Shown here in pieces: positions 18,192-28,913 of a DNA stretch of 64,000 bases; position 1 is the first letter of the stretch; every line of letters begins with the position of its first letter. Source of the stretch: Myxococcales bacterium (GTDB taxonomy: Bacteria; Myxococcota_A; Polyangia; Polyangiales; Houyiibacteriaceae); assembly GCA_029861865.1 (NCBI GenBank), contig JAOTYL010000001.1, positions 562,536 through 626,535 of the forward strand. Direction: 5' to 3'. The translations under genes were made by a program, and so were the position numbers. Under the pieces are notes generated by a model. The model was not told the DNA's origin. It worked only from the letters and a program-made list of their open reading frames with translations, and did no database searches.

Positions 18192-19310
18192 TCACAAGCA
18201 GCCCCGTGCTTCGAGGGCTTTGACGATGTCGGCGCGTTCTTTGTCGATGTCTTCCGGTGTCTTGATCGGCTGAAACCGGGCGTCGGGACCATGCCGTTCG
18301 ACGCGTAGGAATGCCGGATCCAGGAACGCCGTCAGCTCGCCGACTAGGCGCTCGAATTGCACGGCCGGCTTGCCGTCGACTGTCTTGTTCACCGCGAACC
18401 AGGTCAGGGGAAACTCCGCGTCGATCGATTTGGCATCTAGGACGAAGGTATTGGTGTTGAACACCGGGATCCTTTCCTGGTCGAAGTCCTCTGGAAACCG
18501 AAACGCCTCGACGATCTGCGCCCTGCCGTCGACCCGGGCTGGCGCGCCTCCCTTATCGCCTGGCTCCTTTGGGGCCATCTCGGCCGTGAGCGCGGCTCCG
18601 GCCTCGATGTGCGCGCCGATGACCGCCGGGTCGAGCGTCGCCGTCAGGTTGTCGACATTCGACATCATCAAGGTTCGCCCGCCGCTGCCCTGAAAGGCTT
18701 CGAGGATGCCAGATCGCCGAAGCGCAAAAGTGAGGTCGCCGTGGCCAGGAGCATAGGGTGAAGGCGCCCCTGCGTCGTTGCGGAAGAGCTGACCCTCGGG
18801 CGTCATTCGGAGCGAGATGAACTGCGGGAAGGTCTTGATCGGACACCGATCGGTGGTGAGAGACTCCGCCATCTTTCGGAGCACGTCGTCGGTCGCGAAG
18901 CTCGTCATCAAGTAGACAGGGATCCGCGCGTCGCAGCGTTGGGCCGTGGCAGCGATGTCGCGCAGCTTGAGCTCCAAGAACGAGGCGCCATCGAGGACTT
19001 CGACGGCGGCCTTGACCACCCCGCCAAAACGCGTCGCCATCCCACCTGCCAGGATGACAGCTGCCACCTCACCTCGGTGCATCGCCTTCGTACCCAGCTC
19101 CATCAGCTCGCGTCGAAGGTCCCCGCCCATCGGGGGAAGTGCCTTGAGATCTCCCTCCTCCGGGGGTTCCACCTTGCCGCGGATCCGGTTCTGGGCGGGG
19201 CCCGCGGTTCCCTCGGCTAACCGCTTTTGCAAGGATTCAAACGGAATGTCGTCAAATCCATACCTTTGAAGAAGTTGCCGGGTCGCGGCGTCTATGCTCT
19301 GTGAGTCCAT
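18192..19310 (-). CDS. UDPGP-family sugar-1-phosphate uridylyltransferase
   Basis: Protein of 372 residues of the eukaryotic-type UDPGP family (UDP-glucose or UDP-N-acetylhexosamine pyrophosphorylase). 'AAVILAGGMATRFGG' is the nucleotide-binding loop, though the usual PKG Lys motif is not in standard form. 'FPQFISLRMTPEGQLF', 'YAPGHGDLTFALRRSG' and 'MMSNVDNLTATLDP' are family landmarks, and 'FNTNTFVLDA' continues the catalytic domain. It presumably activates a sugar phosphate for envelope glycan synthesis; which sugar cannot be read from sequence. It ends 5 bases from the convergent rlmN stop. Confidence 0.85.
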   Translation of the reverse strand: MDSQSIDAATRQLLQRYGFDDIPFESLQKRLAEGTAGPAQNRIRGKVEPPEEGDLKALPPMGGDLRRELMELGTKAMHRGEVAAVILAGGMATRFGGVVKAAVEVLDGASFLELKLRDIAATAQRCDARIPVYLMTSFATDDVLRKMAESLTTDRCPIKTFPQFISLRMTPEGQLFRNDAGAPSPYAPGHGDLTFALRRSGILEAFQGSGGRTLMMSNVDNLTATLDPAVIGAHIEAGAALTAEMAPKEPGDKGGAPARVDGRAQIVEAFRFPEDFDQERIPVFNTNTFVLDAKSIDAEFPLTWFAVNKTVDGKPAVQFERLVGELTAFLDPAFLRVERHGPDARFQPIKTPEDIDKERADIVKALEARGCL

Positions 19311-19426
19311 CGAAATCGTCCGAACCCAAGCACTTTCTGTCGAACCTGTCGAGCGGGCCGCGCCTGCTCACCCAAGGGGGGGTGACGGCGGCTCGATCCG
19401 GACGTACACCTGAAAGAAGGTTTCCC

Positions 19427-20740
19427 ATGGCTTTTGCCGCACCCTTTCTAGCACTCGCAGCTTCGCTGGTGGTGAGCGCGATCGCCGTCCCCTCAGGTGC
19501 ACAATCCTACCAGGGGTCGGATGGTTACATGCGAGAGGCCCAGGACACGGAAGTCGTGGTCGGCCGTGATGGCTACGTTCGTGACAACGTCGGCGTCGAA
19601 CAGGACCCGACCAATTACATCGTGATCGAGGAGGGGCAGGGCACGACCCAACAGATCGAGGGCGAGACCGTCATCGTCGTCGAAGAACCTCAGCCGACCG
19701 CCGCCACCGAGAAAGCCCCCCCGGCGCCTACGACGGTGATCGTCGAGCAGCCAGTTGCGCCGTACGACGGAGCGATCTGGGTGGATGGATACTGGTATTA
19801 CGGGTCGGGCGGTTATGTCTGGGTCGACGGCCACTACGTGGCACCGCGTCCTAACTACGTGTTCGTGCACCCGCGCTGGGATTACTACAGCTCCGTGTGG
19901 TACTTCGTACCCGGCTACTACCGACCGTGCAGCGTGTGGGTTGGCTTCGGGTACTACCGCCCCTTCTTCTACTACCCGCCCTATTATAACTCGTACTACT
20001 ACCGCGCCCCGTACTACTATCCGCGCTATTACGGTCACTACGGGAGGCGGGGTTACTCCTCCTACCCTCGGGGTCGGGGCTATCCTGTCCGAGGCACCAC
20101 TGCGCGTGAAACCGGACATCGTACCCACTCGCAGCCAAGTCGATCGGGAACCCGTGGCAGAGCAAGCACTGCGACTCGCACGCGCCCCGTCGACCGCGGC
20201 ACGATCCGTCCCGTGCGGACAGGCGCTGTGAGCCGAACGACGCCGACCCGCAGCAGTGCGACAGTCGATCGAATCCGACCGAGCACGACGAGGACTTCAA
20301 CGGTGACGAGGACGGTGCCGGGCAGCGTGAGAACCGGTTCGGTCGTCCGCACACCGCCACGAGCGGGCGTCACTCGCGCCAACACGGTGACGCGCCAGAA
20401 TCCGTCTCGATCCAGGCTCGGGCCATCGCGAAGCAACGGGCCCTCGCGCACGAACACCGTCGCTCGCCCGAGCTCCGGGCCCTCCCGAAGCGGTACCGTG
20501 GGTCGCTCGAGGCCAAGCTCACCGAGGAGTGGCGCGGCGGTCGGCCGCTCGAGGTCGGCGCCCTCCCGAACCGGCACGGTGAGCCGGTCGAGGCCCAGCC
20601 CATCCAGGAGGGGCTCGGCCGCCCGCCCGAGCTTCGGCTCTTCGCGTTCGCGGGGCTGGGGGGGCTCTCGCCCGAGCATGGGCCGGTCTTCCGGCGGCTT
20701 CGGGGGCGGGCGATCCACGTCGACGGCCCGGGGTCGCTGA
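19427..20740 (+). CDS. Secreted YXWVxG-repeat protein with basic Ser/Arg tail
   Basis: Protein of 437 residues with a signal peptide (about 1-25, ending 'AVPSGAQS'). Residues about 110-185 hold YXWVxG-type units ('AIWVDGYWYYGSGGYVWVDG', 'PRPNYVFVHPRWDYY'), a family seen in exported proteobacterial proteins, followed by a strikingly Tyr/Pro-rich stretch. The C-terminal half (about 225-437) is Ser/Arg/Thr/Pro-rich with loosely repeated 'PSRSGTVGRSRP' units of about 20 residues and a Gly-rich end. A surface or outer-membrane role is likely. GAAAGAAGG precedes the ATG. The tail is very basic and may bind polyanions. Confidence 0.75.
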   Translation: MAFAAPFLALAASLVVSAIAVPSGAQSYQGSDGYMREAQDTEVVVGRDGYVRDNVGVEQDPTNYIVIEEGQGTTQQIEGETVIVVEEPQPTAATEKAPPAPTTVIVEQPVAPYDGAIWVDGYWYYGSGGYVWVDGHYVAPRPNYVFVHPRWDYYSSVWYFVPGYYRPCSVWVGFGYYRPFFYYPPYYNSYYYRAPYYYPRYYGHYGRRGYSSYPRGRGYPVRGTTARETGHRTHSQPSRSGTRGRASTATRTRPVDRGTIRPVRTGAVSRTTPTRSSATVDRIRPSTTRTSTVTRTVPGSVRTGSVVRTPPRAGVTRANTVTRQNPSRSRLGPSRSNGPSRTNTVARPSSGPSRSGTVGRSRPSSPRSGAAVGRSRSAPSRTGTVSRSRPSPSRRGSAARPSFGSSRSRGWGGSRPSMGRSSGGFGGGRSTSTARGR

Positions 20741-20825
20741 CCCCTTTTCGTCGACTCTTTGCCGTTGCGGTGGGGGGGTGTAACCCTACATTGGGCAAGC
20801 GGAGCCCACCCCCAAGGATCATTTC

Positions 20826-22432
20826 GTGCACCACCGCTATCGAGAGCCGGTTTTCGTAGCGTTCGTGATCGCCCTGATCGCGTCCCTATCGGTGCATCTG
20901 CCGGTCTACGAAGTTCTCGGCAATCTGGCGGACCACCTCCGAGCCCTGGCTGAGGAAGCCCAAGCAAAGCGCGACTTCGAGCCGGTAGAGGTGGAGTTCG
21001 AAGTTCCCGACAGCTCGACCGCGGAGGCCCCGAAGCCCAAGAAGCGCCGGAGCGCCCAACGCCGGGCCAAGCTGCAGGAGAAGGTGGCACGGGCCGTCGC
21101 GCAGCAAGAGAAACAGCAGGACAGGCCCCCACCGCCCCAGGAGCAGCTGAATCGTCAAGCGATCCAGCAGCGCAGCCAAAACCCAGACGTCGAGCCACCC
21201 CCCGATGCTCAATACATCGCGCAGGAGAACCAGCGGGTCGAAGAAGAAACCGCAGCCAGAGTGCGCAACTACAACCGCGATGACGAGGAGACTGCGGTCG
21301 GTCGGCAGCAGAAGCCCGCGTCGACCCTCGACAAGGAGGGCAACTCACAAGACGACGAGATCGCGGACGCCAGGGACAAGCAGGGCAGCGAAGCGCGCAC
21401 GGTCACCGAGGACGAGGCCAGGAAAGAGCGCCCCGACAAGGCCATCGATGCCGATCCGATCAAGGCCGATCGAGTGGCGAGCGAGTCGCCCAACGGACGG
21501 CGCGCGAAAACGACTGGCGATCAGGCCGGCATGCAAGGCGACAAGACGATCACCATCACCGATGGTGCGGGCACGTTTACCGTCAGTCGGCCGACTCGCG
21601 CCGGGCGGGGTGGTGGTCAGCGCGCAGAAGGACGCGGGCCCGGAACCGAGCTCACGTGGTCGAAGTTCGAGGCGGCTGTCGGCTCGGACAAGCTTCGAGA
21701 AGATCGACGCGCCCGAATCGCCGAGCACAAGTCCTCCCAACAGGGCGTCTCTCGCGAAAAGAACTGGGACCAGTTCCGCGCGGCGATCGAGAACTTCACG
21801 CCGGCGGTCAAGCCCGGTTCTCAAACCGCGCTCAACGCTGCGGCATCCCCCTTCGCAAACTACATCGCTGCGGTGCATCGCCGAATTCACCGGCAGTTCG
21901 CCGATCGGTTTCTGCGCAACCTTCCGATGTTCGCCGGAAGCCCGTACTCCGATCCGACGCTCATGACCAAGCTCGAGATCGTCCTCAACAAAGACGGGTC
22001 GGTGCACCGGGTGGGCATTGCGCGGACGAGCGGGCTCTTGCCGTTCGATTTCGGTGCTTTCAACTCGGTCTTGCGGGCTCAGCCGTATCCGCCCGCGCCG
22101 GACTCGATCCTGAGCGGCGACGGGCGCGTCTACTTCCACTGGGGCTTCTACAAGAACCAGCGGCAATGCGGGACCTTCAACGCCGAGCCCTACATTCTTC
22201 CCAACCCTCCTGGAACCCCGGTCCGGCGCGACGGGCTCACCGACGCACCCGATTGGGATACGGTCGTGCCTGAAGGCGCAACCCCGACCTGGCGCACGCG
22301 CGACGAGCCCGACGATTCCGAGGACGAGCCCGAAGAAGAGAAGCCGCGACAGAACAAGTCGCCTCCCGCCGAGCCAAAAGACGACGACGACGCGCCCAAA
22401 GTGCCTCCGGCGCCACGCGGCTCCGCGGTCGG

Positions 22433-22436
<4 letters not shown>
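20826..22436 (+). CDS. TonB-like energy transducer / TonB C-terminal domain protein
   Basis: Protein of 536 residues. One N-terminal membrane helix ('VFVAFVIALIASLSVHLPVY', about 9-28) is followed by a long charged Pro/Gln/Glu/Lys linker, and residues about 340-445 resemble a TonB C-terminal fold ('ANYIAAVHRRIHRQFADRFL', 'LEIVLNKDGSVHRVGIARTSG', 'PYPPAPDSIL'). The C-terminal tail is acidic and Pro-rich, which is unusual after a TonB domain. The GTG start has AAGGAT about 7 bases upstream. No exbB/exbD are in the window. The last codon overlaps queG by four bases (ATGA). Confidence 0.7.
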
Positions 22437-24509
<2,073 letters not shown>

Positions 24510-24535
24510 TTAGGACTCGTACAAATCCGCGGGAT

Positions 24536-24554
24536 GCGTACACTGCACGTACGC
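24536..24554. promoter_or_regulatory. Inverted repeat upstream of response-regulator gene
   Basis: Perfect 6-base inverted repeat GCGTAC / GTACGC with a 7-base spacer, placed in the 110-base gap between divergent obg and the response-regulator gene, 27 bases before the GTG. It could be an operator or simply chance; no matching -35/-10 pair is convincing. Confidence 0.3.
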
Positions 24555-24580
24555 TTAGTCTGCTGCCCGATGCAGATCCC

Positions 24581-26572
24581 GTGCCCTCAGAAGCAAAAAT
24601 CATCCAAGCTTTGGACGCCAAGAGCTTGGAAACAATCAGGTTGACGGAATCGCTGGCTCTCGATCCAGGGGATTTGGACGCTAGGGCTGCGCTCACCAAC
24701 CATCTCATGGAGCTTGGCCAAATCGCCACCGAGCACGGGTTGGTTCACTTGGAGGCGTCGGTTCAGGTGGTGCTCGATCAGTTGAGAGAAGAGTCGTTCG
24801 GCCCCGCTTCGATCCACGCAGCGCGTGTGCTGGCCGCTCGATACCAAGAGCTGGCTCGCATCCCAAGCCGCTCTGGAACCCATCCTGTCGTGACCGAGGC
24901 CAGGGCACGGGGCGAGACTCCAAAGCCCGAGAGCCTTCAGGGGCGCCGCGTGGTGGTTGCCGATGACGATACTGAAGCGCGTTGGTTGTACGTGTCTATG
25001 CTTCGAGAGGCGGGCGCACGGGTTGTCGAGGCGACCGACGGCGTGCGGGCTCTCGAGCTCGCCCGCCTGGCGGCGCCTGACCTGATCCTCGCCGACATCT
25101 TGATGCCACGGCTCGACGGGCTCGCCCTGTGTGCCGCGGTACGGCGCGAGCCCCGCCTCGATGGGGTTCCCATCGTTCTCCTGTCATGGAGGGATGACTT
25201 TCTGCACCGCATGCGTGAGCTGCGGGCGGGGGCTGAGGACTACCTGCGGAAGGAGCTTCCCGCCCGGCAGGTCCTCGATCGCGTGGCGGCGGTCCTCGAG
25301 CCCCTGCGTCGCTTCGAGGAGGCGCTGAGCAGCGGGACGGAGGCGCGCGGAAATCTCGACGAGCTTGGCGCTTCCGTATTCTTTCGAGCGGTGCGGCGCC
25401 TCAGGCCCAACGCACGAATCGTGCTCCAGGATCCCTGGAGCTTGTTCGAGGTCGAGCTCTATGGAGGTCGCATCGTCGATGTCACCTGCACCGCGATCGA
25501 CGGCACCGTGACCCACGGGTCGGCAACCCTGATGTCGTTGGCGGGGATGAGCTCCGGGCGCTTCGTGGTAACCGAGCCGATCAGCGTGGCCGAGAGCCGC
25601 GACGTGTCGCTCGACGAAGACTTCGAAGCCGCCACTCGGCGGCTGGGCGAGTTGATCGCCAAGCTCACAGACACGCCCGATTGTCGAGTCGAGCTCGATC
25701 CGGCCGCGTTGACAACCTACGTCCGGCATTCGCCGGCCCGGATCCAACGGATGATCGCGCGCCTGGCGGCGGGAGAGCCCCCTCGTGCGTTGTGGGAGCC
25801 GGACGAGGGGTCGCGCGCAGTGGTGGATGCGCTATTGGTGACCCTGGCGAGGCAAGGCGCGGTCCTAGATGTGGGGAACGCGGGGGAGCAGGAAGTGAGT
25901 GAGGCCGAACGAGAGCCCGAGCAGTCGATCGAGCCTCTCGAGAGAGAGGACTTTCGCGCTGAGTGGGCGGTATCGATGTATCGAGAGCCTGCCAATCCGG
26001 TGCCGAGGTCCCGTGACACGATTTGGCGGCGCGGGGCTGACCGGCACCCCGAGGATGATGAGCTGCTTTCTGGGTTTGGGCTAGAAATGCAGCTGACACC
26101 GAGAATATTGGCGTGGGGATTCGTCCTGATCCTCGGCGCGACCGTCGGTTTTCTCCTTTGGCGGGAAGGAGTCCGTGGGGCCGATCAGGTGTATTCCGAG
26201 CCGACATCGAAAGCAGCACAACCCGCAACGGAGCTCGCCGAGCCGCCTCGCGGCGTAGATGCTGAGCCGGCGCCGACTCGGACGGGGCTTTGGGCCTATG
26301 CCGGAGAGCTCCGGGCGGGCGTCCCGAGCTCGCTCGCGGTATCCGAGACGCAAGGCGTGCTCGAGCTCGGCGGTCCGGCAGGGGTCACGGTGCAGGTCGA
26401 TGGGATCGACCGAGGCCCGCTCCCGGTGACGCTCGTGTTGGATGAAGGTCAGCACGTGGTGCGGTACGCGATCGGCGACACGTGGACGTACCGTTTCTAT
26501 TACGTGAAAGCGGGTGCGACACGCGTGCTCCGCGTGTCCGCAACACCGGGTGGTTTTGTTGACGCCCGTTGA
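24581..26572 (+). CDS. Response regulator with DUF4388/PATAN-like domain, TM and PEGA-like end
   Basis: Multidomain protein of 663 residues. N-terminal helical region (about 1-110); receiver domain (about 123-245) with 'VVVADDDTEARW' acidic pocket, phosphoacceptor Asp in 'APDLILADILMPRLDG' and Lys in 'AEDYLRKELPA'. Next, about 265-370, a region resembling DUF4388/PATAN ('ELYGGRIVDVTCTAIDG', 'SLAGMSSGRFVV'). A membrane helix 'ILAWGFVLILGATVGFLLW' lies near 510-530, and a PEGA-like beta domain ('VTVQVDGIDRGPLPVTLVLDEGQHVVRY') ends it, probably in the periplasm. The start is GTG. No histidine kinase is adjacent. Confidence 0.78.
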   Translation: MPSEAKIIQALDAKSLETIRLTESLALDPGDLDARAALTNHLMELGQIATEHGLVHLEASVQVVLDQLREESFGPASIHAARVLAARYQELARIPSRSGTHPVVTEARARGETPKPESLQGRRVVVADDDTEARWLYVSMLREAGARVVEATDGVRALELARLAAPDLILADILMPRLDGLALCAAVRREPRLDGVPIVLLSWRDDFLHRMRELRAGAEDYLRKELPARQVLDRVAAVLEPLRRFEEALSSGTEARGNLDELGASVFFRAVRRLRPNARIVLQDPWSLFEVELYGGRIVDVTCTAIDGTVTHGSATLMSLAGMSSGRFVVTEPISVAESRDVSLDEDFEAATRRLGELIAKLTDTPDCRVELDPAALTTYVRHSPARIQRMIARLAAGEPPRALWEPDEGSRAVVDALLVTLARQGAVLDVGNAGEQEVSEAEREPEQSIEPLEREDFRAEWAVSMYREPANPVPRSRDTIWRRGADRHPEDDELLSGFGLEMQLTPRILAWGFVLILGATVGFLLWREGVRGADQVYSEPTSKAAQPATELAEPPRGVDAEPAPTRTGLWAYAGELRAGVPSSLAVSETQGVLELGGPAGVTVQVDGIDRGPLPVTLVLDEGQHVVRYAIGDTWTYRFYYVKAGATRVLRVSATPGGFVDAR

Positions 26573-26657
26573 AACTGCGTGATAACCGCGTAGATGGTTC
26601 TGAAGGCCGAAAACACAGGGGAAACGGGTCTGGCGGAGCCTCGAGAGGAAGTGGCGG

Positions 26658-28907
26658 ATGCGACTGTTGGTGCTGGTGATGGTGGCTTTCGTTCTGACGA
26701 CTGGTTGCAGTCGCAGGGGAACTGATTCCGATCTCTTTGGGGGCCTCGACACCCATGTCGACCTTACCGAGATTCGGCACCTCGCCGAGGTGGATGATGG
26801 TGGCTGGTACATCGACTTCGGCACCGCAGCGCAGTCGAAGTTCACGGTGGGTGACTGGCGCAGTGGCTGGGTGGGTCGCGGTGTAGACGGGGACACCACG
26901 TATGCTCAGGCGGGAATGCGTGGTCGCGTGTACTTCAGCGCCGACGTGCAAGAGGCGCTCGTCGCCCGCATTCGCCTCCGGCCCCTCGGCACCCAGGCAC
27001 TCACCCCGTACCTCAACAACAAACAGCTCACGTCGGTTCACCTCGGGCAAGGACATGGTTTTGCCGAGTACGACATCCCGCTCCCGAGGGAGCACGTGCA
27101 GGTGGGGGAGAACTACCTGTTGTTGACCTTCGGTGGCACGGTGCCGGTCGATGGGGAGGAGGTGTCGGTTGCGGTCGACTCGATCTGGATTCGAAGCGAG
27201 GACACCCAGCCAAAAAGCGCGCAGGCAGCACCGGGCTACGAAAGCTTGCTCGCCAATGTGCGACTTGGCGAAGAAGAGCGCCGCGCGCTGGCTCTTTCGC
27301 GCCGCTCGACCCTTCGCTACCACGTGCAGATCCCCGCAGGTGCCTCACTCGGGGTCGGGGTAGGCAGCGAAGGCGAGGGCACCACGCCGCTCGTCGTCGA
27401 GGTTGCGATGGAGGGCAAGCCCGCTACGCAGGTGCTGGCAGCGGAAGCCGGCTCCTCGTGGACGGACCACAAGGTCGATCTCAGCGGGTTCGCAGGGCAG
27501 GTCGTCCGCATCGACTTGCGAGCGAAGGGGCAGGGCGCGGGCCGGGTCGCCTGGCATGCTCCGCGGATCCTGTTGCCGGCCAAAGCCGAGCAGCCGATCG
27601 AGCCCGCCAAGAATGTGATCGTGCTGGTTATCGACACGTTGCGGGCCGACAAGCTACGGCCGTTCAATCCAAAGACGAGGGTCAAGACCCCGACGATCGA
27701 CCGGTTGGCCACCGAAGGCGTGGTGTTCCAGCTTGCGCAGGCGCCGGAAAACTGGACCAAGCCGTCCGTCGCGTCGATCTTGACGGGCCTTCACCCGCAG
27801 ACCCATCAGCAGAAAACCGGCGATGCGGCATTACCGAGCTCGGCTCTTCTGTTGAGCGAGCATCTCAAGGGCGAAGGCTTTGGGACCGGCAGCTTCATCG
27901 CCAACGGCTACGTCTCCGACCGGTTCGGTTTCGACCAAGGCTGGGACCACTACACCAACTACATTCGCGAGGGAAGGAACACCGAAGCGAAAAACGTGTT
28001 CGAAGAAGCGGGCAACTGGATCGAGGAGCACAAAGACGAGCGCTTCTTTGCATACGTCCAGACCATCGACCCGCACGTGCCCTACGACCCCCCCGGCGAG
28101 TACTTGAGAATGTACGACCCGAGCGAGTACTCGGGGCAGATCAAGCCGCGCATGACTGGGGATCTGCTCGAGCGCGCGAAGCGTCGGCCGCCGGCGGTGG
28201 TGTTCGACGCGCGTGACAAACGAAGGCTCGTCGCGCTCCACGATGGAGAGATCACACAGCACGATCACTTTCTCGGGCTCTTCATCGATCGACTGGTCGA
28301 CCTCGGCGTCTGGGAAGACACCCTGTTGGTGGTGACGTCGGATCATGGAGAGGAGTTCGACGACCACGGATCCTGGGGGCACGGTCATTCGGTGTATCAA
28401 GAGCTTCTGCACGTGCCGCTGATGTTTCGTCTTCCGAATAGGCTGCCAGCGGGAGCGCAGATCCCGAACGCGGTGAGCACCCTCGATGTTGCGGCCACTG
28501 TGACCGAGCTGGTGGCCGTTTCGCCGATGCCCAAGAACGAAGGGCAGACGCTGGTGGGGCTGATGCGCGGCGCGCCACCCGAGAAGCCGACGGTAGCGTT
28601 CAGTGACTTCCAAGATGACCGGCGTGTCATCACGACTGGGCGATACAAGCTCATCCTTCGAGGCAACCTCACCTCCACGATGTTCGATCTCATCGCCGAC
28701 CCGCATGAAAAGAACGAGCTCGACGCGTCGGCTTCGCCGATTGGGCGCCGCTACTCTCGCATGCTGCTCGGACAGTTCCTGGGTGCGACCGATCGTGGCG
28801 ACTGGTTGAGTGCCGAGCAGAAGAGCGGTACACAACTCGAGCGAGAGAATGCGGAGATGGATGATACGATCCGCGACCAGCTTCGGGCTCTCGGTTACGC
28901 ACACTGA
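26658..28907 (+). CDS. Sulfatase/alkaline-phosphatase superfamily lipoprotein
   Basis: Protein of 749 residues with a lipoprotein signal 'LLVLVMVAFVLTTGC'. Residues about 30-310 form a beta-rich region; the catalytic domain starts at 'NVIVLVIDTLRADKLRPF' and carries metal-ligand motifs 'TSDHGEEFDDHGSWGHGHS'. At the nucleophile position, where sulfatases have Cys/Ser-x-Pro-x-Arg, it has Thr367 in 'NWTKPSVASILTG', so formylglycine cannot form and a phospho-transferring or phosphodiesterase role fits better than sulfate hydrolysis. The substrate is unknown. A DUF3604 gene follows 6 bases after the stop. Confidence 0.85.
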   Translation: MRLLVLVMVAFVLTTGCSRRGTDSDLFGGLDTHVDLTEIRHLAEVDDGGWYIDFGTAAQSKFTVGDWRSGWVGRGVDGDTTYAQAGMRGRVYFSADVQEALVARIRLRPLGTQALTPYLNNKQLTSVHLGQGHGFAEYDIPLPREHVQVGENYLLLTFGGTVPVDGEEVSVAVDSIWIRSEDTQPKSAQAAPGYESLLANVRLGEEERRALALSRRSTLRYHVQIPAGASLGVGVGSEGEGTTPLVVEVAMEGKPATQVLAAEAGSSWTDHKVDLSGFAGQVVRIDLRAKGQGAGRVAWHAPRILLPAKAEQPIEPAKNVIVLVIDTLRADKLRPFNPKTRVKTPTIDRLATEGVVFQLAQAPENWTKPSVASILTGLHPQTHQQKTGDAALPSSALLLSEHLKGEGFGTGSFIANGYVSDRFGFDQGWDHYTNYIREGRNTEAKNVFEEAGNWIEEHKDERFFAYVQTIDPHVPYDPPGEYLRMYDPSEYSGQIKPRMTGDLLERAKRRPPAVVFDARDKRRLVALHDGEITQHDHFLGLFIDRLVDLGVWEDTLLVVTSDHGEEFDDHGSWGHGHSVYQELLHVPLMFRLPNRLPAGAQIPNAVSTLDVAATVTELVAVSPMPKNEGQTLVGLMRGAPPEKPTVAFSDFQDDRRVITTGRYKLILRGNLTSTMFDLIADPHEKNELDASASPIGRRYSRMLLGQFLGATDRGDWLSAEQKSGTQLERENAEMDDTIRDQLRALGYAH

Positions 28908-28913
28908 GGCCAC

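Noticed and set aside
20080-21348. 422-codon minus-strand frame over the YXWVxG and TonB-like genes
   Set aside because: Composition (Arg/Pro/Leu) mirrors the low-complexity plus-strand coding; no signal or domain.
26658-28907. Formylglycine-dependent sulfatase
   Set aside because: The key Cys/Ser is Thr, so the usual maturation cannot occur; kept only as superfamily member.
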